A program made the position numbers and the translations under genes. From Flavobacteriales bacterium UBA7878 (GTDB taxonomy: Bacteria; Bacteroidota; Bacteroidia; Flavobacteriales; Schleiferiaceae): a DNA stretch of 64,000 nt. Position 1 is the first letter of the stretch, and each line of letters begins with the position of its first letter. The DNA is taken from NCBI GenBank assembly GCA_002501205.1, contig DLRW01000037.1:19844-83843 (forward strand). The letters are read 5' to 3'. Below, one piece after another: positions 27,238-36,323 of this stretch. The notes beneath the pieces were generated by a model. The model saw only the letters and a program-made list of their open reading frames with translations, did no database searches and was not told the origin of the DNA.

Positions 27238-28035
27238 CTAGCTTGAGGCTAAAGTTAATTGGAGTCCATCATAAGCCAAATTTCTTCCTTCTTTCAATTC
27301 CGATTCCACTTCGGCATGTAAGCCTAATTGATGGCTAATATGGGTTGCGTAAAACTGGGGGACTTCCAATCGATCGGCAATAGCCAGTGCTTCACTTAAA
27401 GTGAAATGCGAATGATGGGCTTCATGCCGTAGGGCATTCAAAATAAATACCTCCAAGCCTTCTAGTTTGTCCCATTCGCTATCTGGGATGTAGTTTACAT
27501 CGGTTAGGTAGGCCAGCTTCCCAAAGCGAAAGCCATGAACGGCCAGGTTGGCATGCTGCAATTCCAGAGCTTCCAATTCAATATTCCCAATTTGAAATGG
27601 TCCTTCAGGGATTCGAATTAAATCGATTTGAGGAATACCCGGATACTTGCTGTTTTGGAAAATGTAAGAGTACTGCTCCCTTAGTCGGGCTTCCACCGCT
27701 TCAGAGCAATATATGGGAATAGAATGCCCCTGAATAAAGTTAATGGCTCGCAATTCATCCAATCCTGCGGTATGATCCTGATGTTGATGAGTGATCAGAA
27801 CCGCATCAATATCTGGGGTCTTTGCGCGCAATAATTGTTGGCGTAGATCGGGTCCGGCATCGATTAATATCCGCGTACCCATCCTTTCTACCAAAAAGCT
27901 ACTGCGTAGTCTTTGGTCTTTAGGATTGTCGGATTGACACACTTTGCAATCACAACCAATCATCGGAACCCCTTGTGAGGTGCCGGTTCCAAGGAATTCG
28001 AAATGCCAGTCTGCTGAAGCTTTTAAAGGATTCAA
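27238..28035 (-). CDS. MBL-fold metal-dependent hydrolase, PhnP-like
   Basis: A 265-residue metallo-beta-lactamase-fold protein. It has FLGTGTSQGVPMIGCDCKVC at the N-terminus, with C28, C30 and C33 as an extra metal site as in PhnP, and HxHxDH at 83-88 (THQHQDHTAG). Later His residues in HHSHF and ATHIS complete the metal site. PhnP-type members cleave cyclic phosphodiesters. The start codon is TTG at 28035; no better ATG exists before the conserved FLGTGTS. A TATGTTTG -7 box 21 bases upstream supports it. Confidence 0.85.
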   Translation of the reverse strand: MNPLKASADWHFEFLGTGTSQGVPMIGCDCKVCQSDNPKDQRLRSSFLVERMGTRILIDAGPDLRQQLLRAKTPDIDAVLITHQHQDHTAGLDELRAINFIQGHSIPIYCSEAVEARLREQYSYIFQNSKYPGIPQIDLIRIPEGPFQIGNIELEALELQHANLAVHGFRFGKLAYLTDVNYIPDSEWDKLEGLEVFILNALRHEAHHSHFTLSEALAIADRLEVPQFYATHISHQLGLHAEVESELKEGRNLAYDGLQLTLASS

Positions 28036-28056
28036 ATTTTAAATGGTTTTTCGGGT

Positions 28057-28064
28057 CAAACATA
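28057..28064 (-). promoter_or_regulatory. -7 box (TATGTTTG) of the MBL-fold gene, divergent promoter pair
   Basis: TATGTTTG on the minus strand is an exact TAnnTTTG match, 21 bases before the TTG start. The plus-strand box at 28075 lies back-to-back with it. Confidence 0.5.
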
Positions 28065-28074
28065 GCTAAACTAT

Positions 28075-28082
28075 TACTTTTG
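28075..28082 (+). promoter_or_regulatory. -7 box (TACTTTTG) of the gene at 28121
   Basis: TACTTTTG is an exact TAnnTTTG match 38 bases before the ATG. It forms a divergent pair with the minus-strand box at 28057-28064. Confidence 0.5.
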
Positions 28083-28120
28083 TTTACCGTTAACCTTCTG
28101 TTAGATTAGACCCTCTACTT

Positions 28121-29569
28121 ATGGAACGCATGGTGTTGTCTACTGCCCAAAAGGCATTAAAAGTCAACCTGAATGAGAACATTTACGGCACATTCGCTGA
28201 GATTGGCGCCGGTCAGGAAGTTGTTCGAAATTTCTTTCGGGTTGGAGCCGCCTCTGGTACAGTAGCAAAAGCAATGAGTGCATACGACAAACTATTTTCC
28301 GATGCCATTTATGGTAAGGAGATGGACGGTCGTTATGTTACTGAAGATCGTTTACGCAAAATGTTGGATCATGAATATGGTCTGATTGAAAAACGTTTGG
28401 ATCGTACCGATCATCCGAAGCGTTGTTATTTCGCCTTTGCCAATACTGTGGCGACCATCAACTTCACCCGTAAGTTTAAAGGTCATGGTTGGATGGGTAT
28501 TCGCTTCCAACTCGATCCGGATAAAGAACCCAATGATGTGCTTTTCCACATCCGCATGAAGGAGGAGGAAGCTTCATTACAACAGGAGACTATTGGGATT
28601 ATGGGGGTAAACCTCATTTACGGATGTTTCAATATTCGTAATAATCCTGAGGAATTACTGAAATCACTTTACGACAATATCGCGCGCTACAAAATGGAGA
28701 TTGATATGATCCATTTTGAAGGCCCCGAATTTGAGCATGTAGATAACCGTTTAATGTCCTTGCGCCTTATCCAAAATGGCATGACCGACGCGGTGATCTT
28801 TGGCCCTGAAGGCAATAATATTTTGCCCGCAGCCCTGCTCTACAAAAAGAACATTCTTACTGCCCGTGGTTCTTTCCGTCCGGTTACCAAGGTAAATATG
28901 GATATGGTTCGTACCAGTATCGATGCCTTTACCCAGGAGCGAAAGGTGGAGAAGGACAAGCTGGTGGTGCTTTTTGAAATTACCTTAAACAACCTTAAGG
29001 CTGAAGGCGAAATTGATGAGCAAGACTTCCTGGATCGAGCCGATATATTATGCTCACTGGGACAAACGGTATTGATCTCCAATTATCAGGAGTACTATAA
29101 ATTGGTAGAATACTTCTCGCGTTATTCAGAGGAGCGAATGGGCCTCATTATGGGCGTTACCAATTTACATGAGCTCTTTGATAATAAGTATTACCGCGAT
29201 CTTAAAGGGGGTATTTTGGAGGCCTTTGGAATCTTGTATTCTAGCGACCTAAAGCTTTATGTTTATCCTTCGCAGCCTAATCCGGATGATCCGATTGAGA
29301 CTTCCAAGGACTTTAAGATACACCCACGTTTCCAACCCTTGTACGACTTCTTGGTGTTTAACCGCCGGATTAAGGATATTGATACCTATGATCCTGAGAT
29401 CCTACAAATTTTCTCTCGCGATGTATTGAAGAAAATTCGTCGCGGTGAAAGTGGTTGGGAGGATTGCTTACCCGCTTATGTGGATCAGATGATTCGCGAT
29501 AAGCACCTATTCGGGTACTATCCTCATACGGAAGAAGCGGAAGCAGTAGATCTTAGCTCCGAAGATTAA
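28121..29569 (+). CDS. Conserved cytoplasmic protein of unknown function
   Basis: A 482-residue protein without signal peptide or TM segments. A strongly conserved-looking N-terminal block reads GTFAEIGAGQEVVRNFFRVG followed by AASGTVAKAMSAYDKLFSDAIYG. Proteins with this opening occur in several phyla under inconsistent names; a TonB-receptor name would be wrong here, since there is no export signal, plug or barrel. Later parts (IMGVNLIYGCFNIRNNP, VIFGPEGNNILPAALLYKKN) look like a soluble alpha/beta protein. It ends at a perfect hairpin. I do not assign a function. Confidence 0.8.
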   Translation: MERMVLSTAQKALKVNLNENIYGTFAEIGAGQEVVRNFFRVGAASGTVAKAMSAYDKLFSDAIYGKEMDGRYVTEDRLRKMLDHEYGLIEKRLDRTDHPKRCYFAFANTVATINFTRKFKGHGWMGIRFQLDPDKEPNDVLFHIRMKEEEASLQQETIGIMGVNLIYGCFNIRNNPEELLKSLYDNIARYKMEIDMIHFEGPEFEHVDNRLMSLRLIQNGMTDAVIFGPEGNNILPAALLYKKNILTARGSFRPVTKVNMDMVRTSIDAFTQERKVEKDKLVVLFEITLNNLKAEGEIDEQDFLDRADILCSLGQTVLISNYQEYYKLVEYFSRYSEERMGLIMGVTNLHELFDNKYYRDLKGGILEAFGILYSSDLKLYVYPSQPNPDDPIETSKDFKIHPRFQPLYDFLVFNRRIKDIDTYDPEILQIFSRDVLKKIRRGESGWEDCLPAYVDQMIRDKHLFGYYPHTEEAEAVDLSSED

Positions 29570-29583
29570 TTCGGAGCTTTTAA
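29555..29583. terminator. Hairpin terminator between convergent genes
   Basis: A perfect 9-bp stem (AGCTCCGAA with TTCGGAGCT) and a 6-base loop overlap the stop of the plus-strand gene and are followed by TTTTAAG. On the minus strand it follows the cysteine desulfurase gene, so it may stop both transcripts. The T run is short. Confidence 0.6.
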
Positions 29584-30716
29584 GTTTGTTTTAAATCGGC
29601 CATAATGGCCAGTGCCTTCTCAATATCTTGAGCGGTATTATCTTTGCCAATGGAAAAGCGAACGACCGGATCGGTATGTTCGGGATCCATAGCGGCAATT
29701 ACATGCGATTTTTGAACGCTCCCCGAAGAACAAGCACTACCGCCAGAAACGGCTAATCCTTTTAAGTCGAGATTAAAGAGCAACATGCTGTCCTCAGAAA
29801 GTTCAGGGATACTAACGCTCAAAACGGTATAGAGACTTTCTGCGGTGTCGGATAAGCCATTTGCATAAACCTTGGGGAACAATCCCTTCAATCCTTGCCA
29901 AAGTTGCGTTTTAAGGGCTTCAATATGGGCGCGCTCTTCATCTAAACTTTGATAGGCTAAATCCAAAGCTTTGGCTAAAGCTCCTACTTGAACGATGCTT
30001 TCAGTTCCACCGCGTAAGCCGCGTTCCTGAGCTCCACCACTTATAAATGAACTTACTTTAACCCTACGATCGATGTATAGGAACCCAACGCCTTTTGGAC
30101 CATAAAATTTATGGGCCGAAGCAGTGGCAAAGTCCACCGGTAGGTCTTTCAATGAAAGTGGAAAATGACCCACCGTTTGCACCGTATCGCTATGCAGCCA
30201 GGCTCCATATTGCCGACAAAGATTACCCGCCTTTTCCAAATCCAAGAGGTTGCCGATTTCATTATTCCCATGCATTAAGGAAACCAGGCTAGGAGTAGAA
30301 TCGGAGCTCAGTAATTGTTCTAATTGTTCAAAATCAATGCGTCCCTTAGGGTCCACATTCAGCAGGATAAGGTCTGCCTCAAAAGCTTTGGACCACTTTT
30401 CAGCAGCCTTAAGTACCGCATGATGTTCCAGCGGCGAAGTAATAATGCGCTTTACCTTTAAATCGCGCAAAGCCAAGCTGATGGCCGCATTATCTCCTTC
30501 CGTTCCACCGGAGCAAAAAACGATTTCCGCCGGAAGGCAATTGAGATTGCGGGCAATGCTTTTGCGACTGGCCTCTAAGATTACTTTGGCCTTGCGACCT
30601 TGACTATGGGTACTGGAGGGATTGCCATAGGCTCCATCCATCAGGTCCAGCATATATTCTTTAACCTCCTTCCTTAAAGGGGTGGAGGCGGCATTATCCA
30701 GATAAATTAATTCCAT
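29580..30716 (-). CDS. Cysteine desulfurase, NifS/IscS-like
   Basis: A 378-residue PLP enzyme from the ATG at 30716, one base overlapping the upstream stop (TAATG). Signature blocks are IYLDNAASTPL, YGNPSSTHSQGRKAK, FCSGGTEGDNAAI, ASAHKFYGPKGVGFLYI with the PLP Lys, and SGGSACSSGSVQKSHV with the catalytic Cys. It removes sulfur from cysteine for Fe-S clusters or thiolation. No iscU/sufE is near. It is co-transcribed with a second class V enzyme upstream. Confidence 0.92.
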   Translation of the reverse strand: MELIYLDNAASTPLRKEVKEYMLDLMDGAYGNPSSTHSQGRKAKVILEASRKSIARNLNCLPAEIVFCSGGTEGDNAAISLALRDLKVKRIITSPLEHHAVLKAAEKWSKAFEADLILLNVDPKGRIDFEQLEQLLSSDSTPSLVSLMHGNNEIGNLLDLEKAGNLCRQYGAWLHSDTVQTVGHFPLSLKDLPVDFATASAHKFYGPKGVGFLYIDRRVKVSSFISGGAQERGLRGGTESIVQVGALAKALDLAYQSLDEERAHIEALKTQLWQGLKGLFPKVYANGLSDTAESLYTVLSVSIPELSEDSMLLFNLDLKGLAVSGGSACSSGSVQKSHVIAAMDPEHTDPVVRFSIGKDNTAQDIEKALAIMADLKQT

Positions 30717-32215
30717 TAGTGAAACCAATTGTTCACCAGTTCAGTGCCGGTATCTGCACTTCCCAGGTGAATAAAGCGATTGCTTCCTTTTTCGAAATGG
30801 TATTCTTTGGCGTATTCTTCCCAATTATTGGCAATATCTTCGATGGCATCGCAAATGAAAATGGCCTCTTCATCTGTTAAAGTAGGGTGTACCGATAGAC
30901 GTACCCAACCTGGACGAAAGGAAATGTCACCACCCAAAACAATATCCATGGTTTTGCGGCTACTCTCTTTATCCAAGTGCAATAGGTAATGACCGTAGGT
31001 GCCGGCACAGCTGCATCCACCACGAGTTTGAATACCGTAAAGATCATTTAGCAATTGTACCACCAAATTATAGTGCACCCCTTCTAAATAGAAAGACAGA
31101 GCGCCAATACGTTCTCGGATATGGCCGGCCAGAATTACCATGCCTTTCATTTTCTCCAGGCGATCGAAGATGTAATTGAGCAATTCCTTTTCCCTGGCTT
31201 TGATGGCCTTCACTGAAATTTCATCTTTCAGTTGCATGGCAAAGGCAGCCTTAATAGTTTGCAAAAATCCGGGAGTACCACCATCTTCGCGAGATTCGAT
31301 ATCCTCAATATAATAACGTCCGCCCCAGGGGTCGGTCCACAAAACGGTACCACCACCAGGATGATCGGGTACACTATTGCGATACAATTGCGAATTGAAG
31401 ATTAGGACTCCAGGTGTTCCGGGCCCCCCTAAAAACTTATGGGGCGAAAAGAAGATGGCATCTAAATGAGCACCTTCCTCTGCGGGATGCATATCAATAT
31501 CTACATAAGGACCAGAAGCGGCAAAGTCTACAAAACAATAGCCACCGGCTGCATGCATTTTCTTAGCTACCTCAGTATAGGGGGTGAAAATGCCGGTAAC
31601 ATTGCTACAAGATGTAATGCAGGCAATTTTATAGGGACGGTCTTTATACTGTTCCAGGAGTTGATCCAGGTGATCGAGGTCCATTAAACCATCATCATTA
31701 TAACCTACAATTACAAGGTCAACAATGGTTTCTAACCAGGAAGTTTGATTGGAATGATGTTCCATATGGCTGATAAAAACCACTGGACGAAATTGATCTT
31801 CAATTTCAAATTTCCCTTTAAACTGCTCCGGTAATTTTAAGCCTAAGATGCGTTGAAACTTAAGCACTGCGCCGGTCATACCGGTTCCCGTAGGAATTAA
31901 AACATCATCAGGCTGGGCGTTCACATGTTGCTTAATCACCAATTTGGCTTGATGGTAAGCTTTGGTCATGATACTGCCGGTATAGGAGGTCTCGGTATGG
32001 GTATTGGCTACCATAGGACCAATTTCCTCCAGCATTTTGCGCTCTATAGGTTCATACAATCGGCCGCTGGCAATCCAATCGGCATAGAGTATTTTCTTGG
32101 GCCCAAAGGGACCTACAAATTCGGCATTATGACCTACGATGTTCTCACGATAGCTATCGAAATGAGCTTCCCACTGGGTGCCCTCAATTTTTGGGGCCAG
32201 GGCCTTAGTTTCCAT
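30716..32215 (-). CDS. Class V aminotransferase-fold PLP enzyme (cysteine desulfurase/selenocysteine lyase-like)
   Basis: A 499-residue fold-type I PLP enzyme, longer than SufS (about 410). The PLP Lys is in FFSPHKFLGGPGTPGVL and the binding Asp is in YCFVDFAASGPYVD. The N-terminal block (YADWIASGRLYEPIE, ANTHTETSYTGS) is typical of a separate, larger desulfurase-like group. RGGCSCAGTYGHYL near residue 400 contains two Cys at the place of the desulfurase active-site loop. The reaction is probably a C-S or C-N cleavage at an amino acid; the substrate is unknown. It lies between glmM (5-base gap) and the NifS/IscS-like gene (one-base overlap). Confidence 0.8.
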   Translation of the reverse strand: METKALAPKIEGTQWEAHFDSYRENIVGHNAEFVGPFGPKKILYADWIASGRLYEPIERKMLEEIGPMVANTHTETSYTGSIMTKAYHQAKLVIKQHVNAQPDDVLIPTGTGMTGAVLKFQRILGLKLPEQFKGKFEIEDQFRPVVFISHMEHHSNQTSWLETIVDLVIVGYNDDGLMDLDHLDQLLEQYKDRPYKIACITSCSNVTGIFTPYTEVAKKMHAAGGYCFVDFAASGPYVDIDMHPAEEGAHLDAIFFSPHKFLGGPGTPGVLIFNSQLYRNSVPDHPGGGTVLWTDPWGGRYYIEDIESREDGGTPGFLQTIKAAFAMQLKDEISVKAIKAREKELLNYIFDRLEKMKGMVILAGHIRERIGALSFYLEGVHYNLVVQLLNDLYGIQTRGGCSCAGTYGHYLLHLDKESSRKTMDIVLGGDISFRPGWVRLSVHPTLTDEEAIFICDAIEDIANNWEEYAKEYHFEKGSNRFIHLGSADTGTELVNNWFH

Positions 32216-32220
32216 AGGCT

Positions 32221-33606
32221 TTAGATTAGTTCCTGTAATTCACTGATGAACCGAGTGGCCAGAGCCTCCGCTTTTTCGGGGCTTTTCGCCTCGGTATAAA
32301 TACGGATAATCGGTTCGGTATTCGACTTACGTAAATGTACCCATTCTTCTGCGAAGTCGATTTTCACACCATCAATAGTGCTGAGTTCTTCATTTTGGTA
32401 TTTGGCCTCAATTTTCTTGAGAAGACCATCTACATCCATTCCAGCTTCTAACTGAATTTTATTCTTAGCCATAAAATAGGCAGGGTATCCCGCTTTTAGC
32501 TGGCTTAAGCTTTTGCCGCAAGTGGCCAGGTGACTTAAGATCATGGCAATGCCCACCAATGAATCGCGACCATAGTGCAAGTCTGGAAGAATGACCCCTC
32601 CATTACCTTCGCCTCCTAAAAGGGCATTTACCCCTTTCATTTTGGTCACAACATTTACCTCGCCAACCGCAGCAGCATAGTATTCCTGACCACGAGATAA
32701 GGCTAAATCGCGCAAAGCACGGGAGCTGGATAAATTGCTTACCAGCGGACCTTGTTTATGTTGTAAAAGGAAGTCGGCGGCTACAACCAAGGTATACTCC
32801 TCACCAAACATTTCTCCTTGATCATCAATCAAAGCTAGACGATCAACGTCGGGATCTACCACAATACCCAAATCGCAGTTTTGCTCTTTTACCACCTTCA
32901 TGATATCTCCCAAATGCTCCTTTAAAGGTTCGGGATTATGGGGGAATTGCCCGGTTGGTTCACAATATAATAAGGCTGGATTCTTTATACCCAGAGCTTC
33001 TAAGAGAATGGGGATAGCAATTCCGCCTGTAGAGTTAACTGCGTCCACCGCAACTTTTAAACCTGAATTGCGAATGGCTTCTACATCAATGTAAGGAAGG
33101 GCTAAAATCGCTTCTACATGTTTTTCAATTAAGCCTTCCTTAGCTTCAACACTGCCCAGATCGTCGACTTCTACAAAATCGTAGTCTTCATTTTCAATCA
33201 TCGAAAGCAATTCGGCACCATCGGCAGCGGAAATAAATTCTCCCTTATCATTAAGGAGCTTTAAAGCATTCCATTGCTTGGGGTTGTGTGATGCAGTAAG
33301 GATGATTCCTCCTTGGGCCTTTTCAAAAACCACCGCCATTTCTACGGTTGGGGTGGTCGATAATTCTAAATCAATAACGTCGATACCCGTGCCCACTAAG
33401 GTGTTTTGAACGATGCCCTGAATCATAGGACCGCTGGGGCGAGCATCGCGACCAATCACCACTTTTAGCGATTTGCCCGGATATTTTTTCTTTAACCAAT
33501 GTCCGTAGGCCGCAGCAAATTCAGCAGCATCTAAGGGACTTAAGTTATCGCCTTTGGCACCTCCAATAGTACCACGTACACCAGAAATAGATTTTATTAA
33601 GGTCAT
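32221..33606 (-). CDS. glmM: Phosphoglucosamine mutase
   Basis: A 461-residue alpha-D-phosphohexomutase. The catalytic Ser is S106 in TASHNP. The metal loop is DPDVDRLALID, the sugar-binding loop GGEGNGGVI, and the phosphate-binding loop RKSNTEPIIRIYTEA. It opens with SGVRGTIGG, close to archaeal/Bacteroidota GlmM. It converts glucosamine-6-P to glucosamine-1-P for UDP-GlcNAc and thus cell wall synthesis; some members also use glucose or mannose phosphates. First gene of a three-gene unit with two PLP enzymes. A TATATTTG box lies 20 bases upstream. Confidence 0.88.
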   Translation of the reverse strand: MTLIKSISGVRGTIGGAKGDNLSPLDAAEFAAAYGHWLKKKYPGKSLKVVIGRDARPSGPMIQGIVQNTLVGTGIDVIDLELSTTPTVEMAVVFEKAQGGIILTASHNPKQWNALKLLNDKGEFISAADGAELLSMIENEDYDFVEVDDLGSVEAKEGLIEKHVEAILALPYIDVEAIRNSGLKVAVDAVNSTGGIAIPILLEALGIKNPALLYCEPTGQFPHNPEPLKEHLGDIMKVVKEQNCDLGIVVDPDVDRLALIDDQGEMFGEEYTLVVAADFLLQHKQGPLVSNLSSSRALRDLALSRGQEYYAAAVGEVNVVTKMKGVNALLGGEGNGGVILPDLHYGRDSLVGIAMILSHLATCGKSLSQLKAGYPAYFMAKNKIQLEAGMDVDGLLKKIEAKYQNEELSTIDGVKIDFAEEWVHLRKSNTEPIIRIYTEAKSPEKAEALATRFISELQELI

Positions 33607-33920
33607 GAGGAGATTTGAATTTCGGGCAAATATAAGTTTAGTGCTCCGATGAACGGCTCTTTGTTAGTATTGGAATAATTGCCGTAGGAAATCGAATCTA
33701 GGGATAAGAAATTGGTCGATAGTGAGTTAAGAATAGAAGGGAAGAAGATGAGTCTTAAATCTTATCAACATTCTGTGCATAATGGAGAATCTCATTGGTT
33801 TTAAGTAATTGATGGGTAGGGATTTAGCTAATTAGTGTTCATTTCTTTGTGGATAAGCGGAAGGCGGACTCTACCTTTGCCCCAGCCAATTGGATAAATT
33901 TAAATATCCAATTCTCGCCT
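33607..33920. other. Intergenic region with divergent promoters
   Basis: The minus-strand box TATATTTG (33627-33634) serves glmM. The plus-strand box TACCTTTG (33872-33879), with TTTG at 33846-33849 upstream, serves the TPR gene starting at 33921. The rest is AT-rich with no gene or RNA recognised. Confidence 0.55.
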
Positions 33921-35318
33921 ATGTTCGAAGACGAAAATGAAGATGATTTTTTTAACCTCCTCGACCTGATCGATGAGTTTAAAAGAATGGAGGCCGCAGG
34001 GCAATCTCGCTTTTATGATTTAGAGGAGTTTGAAGCGATCTCGGACTATTTTTACGAGACCGGCAAATCTCAAAAAGCCCTGGAGGTTTTAGAGATGGCC
34101 ATCGATCAGCATCCTTATGCCAGCTCATTGCAATTGAAGAAGGTGCAATATCTTACTTCATTGGATAAAACACGTGAGGCTAGTAAGGTTTTGAAAGAGT
34201 TGGAAGGTCAGGTGCACGATTATTATGAAATGCACATGGCTCGCGCCGGATTGTATTCTAAAACCGGTAATCATCAAAAAGCCATAGAGCAATACCGTCA
34301 GGCATTAGCTCATACTGAGTTTCCGGAAGATGTCTATCATCTCCTGGCCTTGGAATATCAATTAATTGGTGCCTATGATAAGGCCCTGCGTTATTTGAAA
34401 ATGTCCCTGGCCTTATATCCGGAGGATGAAATCGCGCTTTATAACCTTGCCCTTTGCTATGATCTTTTAGAAAGACCAGAGCAGGGGATCGAGTATTTGG
34501 AGTCCTTTATTGATGAGAACCCTTATTCCGAAATTGCTTGGTACCATTTAGGTTTAATGCAATCCAAGATGGGGGATAATCTGCAAGCTTTACGTTCATT
34601 GGATTATGCCATCTTAATTGACGACTATTTCTCTGCCGCTTATTATGAAAAGGCGCGAATCCTGGAGCAAGAATTCCGCTATCAGGAAGCTGCGGAAACC
34701 TATCAAGCCACCTTTGAATATGATGGTGCCAGCGGCTATGGTTATTATAAAACCGGTCTCTGCTATTTGCGATTGGGTAAAAATCAACAAGCAGAGAAAT
34801 ACCTCAATAAAGCCATTCAGGAAGATTCCGAATTGGAGGAAGCCTATTATGAGCTTGCCCTCTTGAAGGATGAGCAAAAGCAATGGGCCGAAAGCTTATA
34901 TCTGATTAATAAGGCCGTAGAACTGGATCCCGAAAATTGGGAATACCGTCATAGCAGTGCGATGATGCACCGCAGAGCAGGTAAGCTCGATGAGGCAGTA
35001 TTGATTTATACCAAGCTAATTGAAGACGAATACTACAATGCCAGCACTTTCACGGAATATGCGCAATTGCTATTCGATATGTGCGAGTTTAAACAGGGCA
35101 TGGATGTATTATATCAGGCATTGGAATTGATTCCTGATTCCAGTCAATTGCGTTACCAATTAGCCGGTTATTTATACACCATTGAGGAGCAGGACGAGGC
35201 GGCGATTTATTTGCAAAAAGCCATGGCTCTTGATCCTGGAGGCAAGAGTTTTTTCCTGGCCTTATTCCCCTGGCTTAAAAAGAATCCTTCTGTACGACTT
35301 CTTTTAGGGCTGGATTAA
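33921..35318 (+). CDS. Tetratricopeptide repeat protein, cytoplasmic
   Basis: About 465 residues from the ATG at 33921. A longer in-frame reading from the GTG at 33849 would run through the TACCTTTG promoter box, so the ATG is preferred. The start is very acidic (MFEDENEDDFFNLLDLIDEF). Around ten TPR units follow, for example ALRYLKMSLALYPEDEIALYNL, and EAYYELALLKDEQKQWAESL. No signal peptide or TM. TPR proteins act as scaffolds; the partner is unknown. It precedes the DUF368 gene by 33 bases. Confidence 0.85.
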   Translation: MFEDENEDDFFNLLDLIDEFKRMEAAGQSRFYDLEEFEAISDYFYETGKSQKALEVLEMAIDQHPYASSLQLKKVQYLTSLDKTREASKVLKELEGQVHDYYEMHMARAGLYSKTGNHQKAIEQYRQALAHTEFPEDVYHLLALEYQLIGAYDKALRYLKMSLALYPEDEIALYNLALCYDLLERPEQGIEYLESFIDENPYSEIAWYHLGLMQSKMGDNLQALRSLDYAILIDDYFSAAYYEKARILEQEFRYQEAAETYQATFEYDGASGYGYYKTGLCYLRLGKNQQAEKYLNKAIQEDSELEEAYYELALLKDEQKQWAESLYLINKAVELDPENWEYRHSSAMMHRRAGKLDEAVLIYTKLIEDEYYNASTFTEYAQLLFDMCEFKQGMDVLYQALELIPDSSQLRYQLAGYLYTIEEQDEAAIYLQKAMALDPGGKSFFLALFPWLKKNPSVRLLLGLD

Positions 35319-35351
35319 GCGGCATTTCCTTTCTTTGCCAAAACTTCTGGA

Positions 35352-36323
35352 ATGAATAAAGCACTCCTTTTTTTGAAAGGTTTGGCCATGGGCGCTGCGG
35401 ATGTAGTACCCGGAGTTAGCGGAGGAACTATTGCCTTCATCACCGGTATTTACGAGGAGCTTATTGAGAGCATTAATCGCATAAACCTCGAAGCCCTTCG
35501 TATCCTTCGCAAAGAAGGTTTTGCCAAAGCTTGGGAGTATATTAATGGTTGGTTTTTCGTTCCCCTCTTTTTAGGAATAGGAGTTTCGATTGTCTCTTTA
35601 GCGAAAGGTATTTCCTGGCTTTTAGAGAATCAGCCGGTATTGCTTTGGAGTTTCTTCTTCGGATTGGTATTCGCCAGTATATTCTTTGTAGGTAAGCAAG
35701 TTAAAAAGTGGGGGCTTCCGCCCGGATTGGCCTTTGTAGTGGGAGCAGTAATTGCCTATATGATTACCATTTTACCGGCTTCGGGATCTAATGATGCCCC
35801 ATGGTATATTTTCCTCAGCGGGAGTATTGCCATTTGTGCGATGATTTTACCGGGGATTTCAGGCTCCTTTATTCTGGTTTTATTGGGAAGCTATTCCATA
35901 GTATTAAATGCGATTCACGAGCGTGAGTTCACCATCATAGCAGTTTTCGGAGCGGGAGCAGTGGTGGGTTTACTTTCCTTTGCTCGCCTTTTAAAGCTCA
36001 TGTTTGCCAAGTATCATGATATGACCATTGCCCTTTTATCCGGCTTTTTGTTGGGGTCCTTGAATAAGATCTGGCCCTGGAAACAAGTGGAAGAAGTACT
36101 GATCAAACATGCGGGTGAAGCCAACGAAGAAGTTGTTCCTATTTTGGAGAAAACGGTATTGCCAGGCGATTTCAGCCGTCCTGTTCTCGAAGGCTCTGAA
36201 GTAATTGGTCAAACTGCAGCCGATCCTCAATTCTGGGCGGCAGTGGGCTTGGCAGTGACTGGAGCGGTATTGATTTTCCTTTTGGAGAAATTCGGATCGG
36301 GTCAAAGCAAAAAAGCCGCCTAA
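35352..36323 (+). CDS. DUF368 membrane protein, polyprenyl-phosphate translocase (PopT-like)
   Basis: A 323-residue polytopic membrane protein with the DUF368 opening KGLAMGAADVVPGVSGGTIAFITGIYEELI and the second repeat AICAMILPGISGSFILVLLGSY. Members of this family have been shown to move undecaprenyl phosphate back across the inner membrane for reuse in wall synthesis (PopT). About eight TM segments. The stop shares one base with the aroE start (TAATG), so the two are co-translated. Confidence 0.87.
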   Translation: MNKALLFLKGLAMGAADVVPGVSGGTIAFITGIYEELIESINRINLEALRILRKEGFAKAWEYINGWFFVPLFLGIGVSIVSLAKGISWLLENQPVLLWSFFFGLVFASIFFVGKQVKKWGLPPGLAFVVGAVIAYMITILPASGSNDAPWYIFLSGSIAICAMILPGISGSFILVLLGSYSIVLNAIHEREFTIIAVFGAGAVVGLLSFARLLKLMFAKYHDMTIALLSGFLLGSLNKIWPWKQVEEVLIKHAGEANEEVVPILEKTVLPGDFSRPVLEGSEVIGQTAADPQFWAAVGLAVTGAVLIFLLEKFGSGQSKKAA

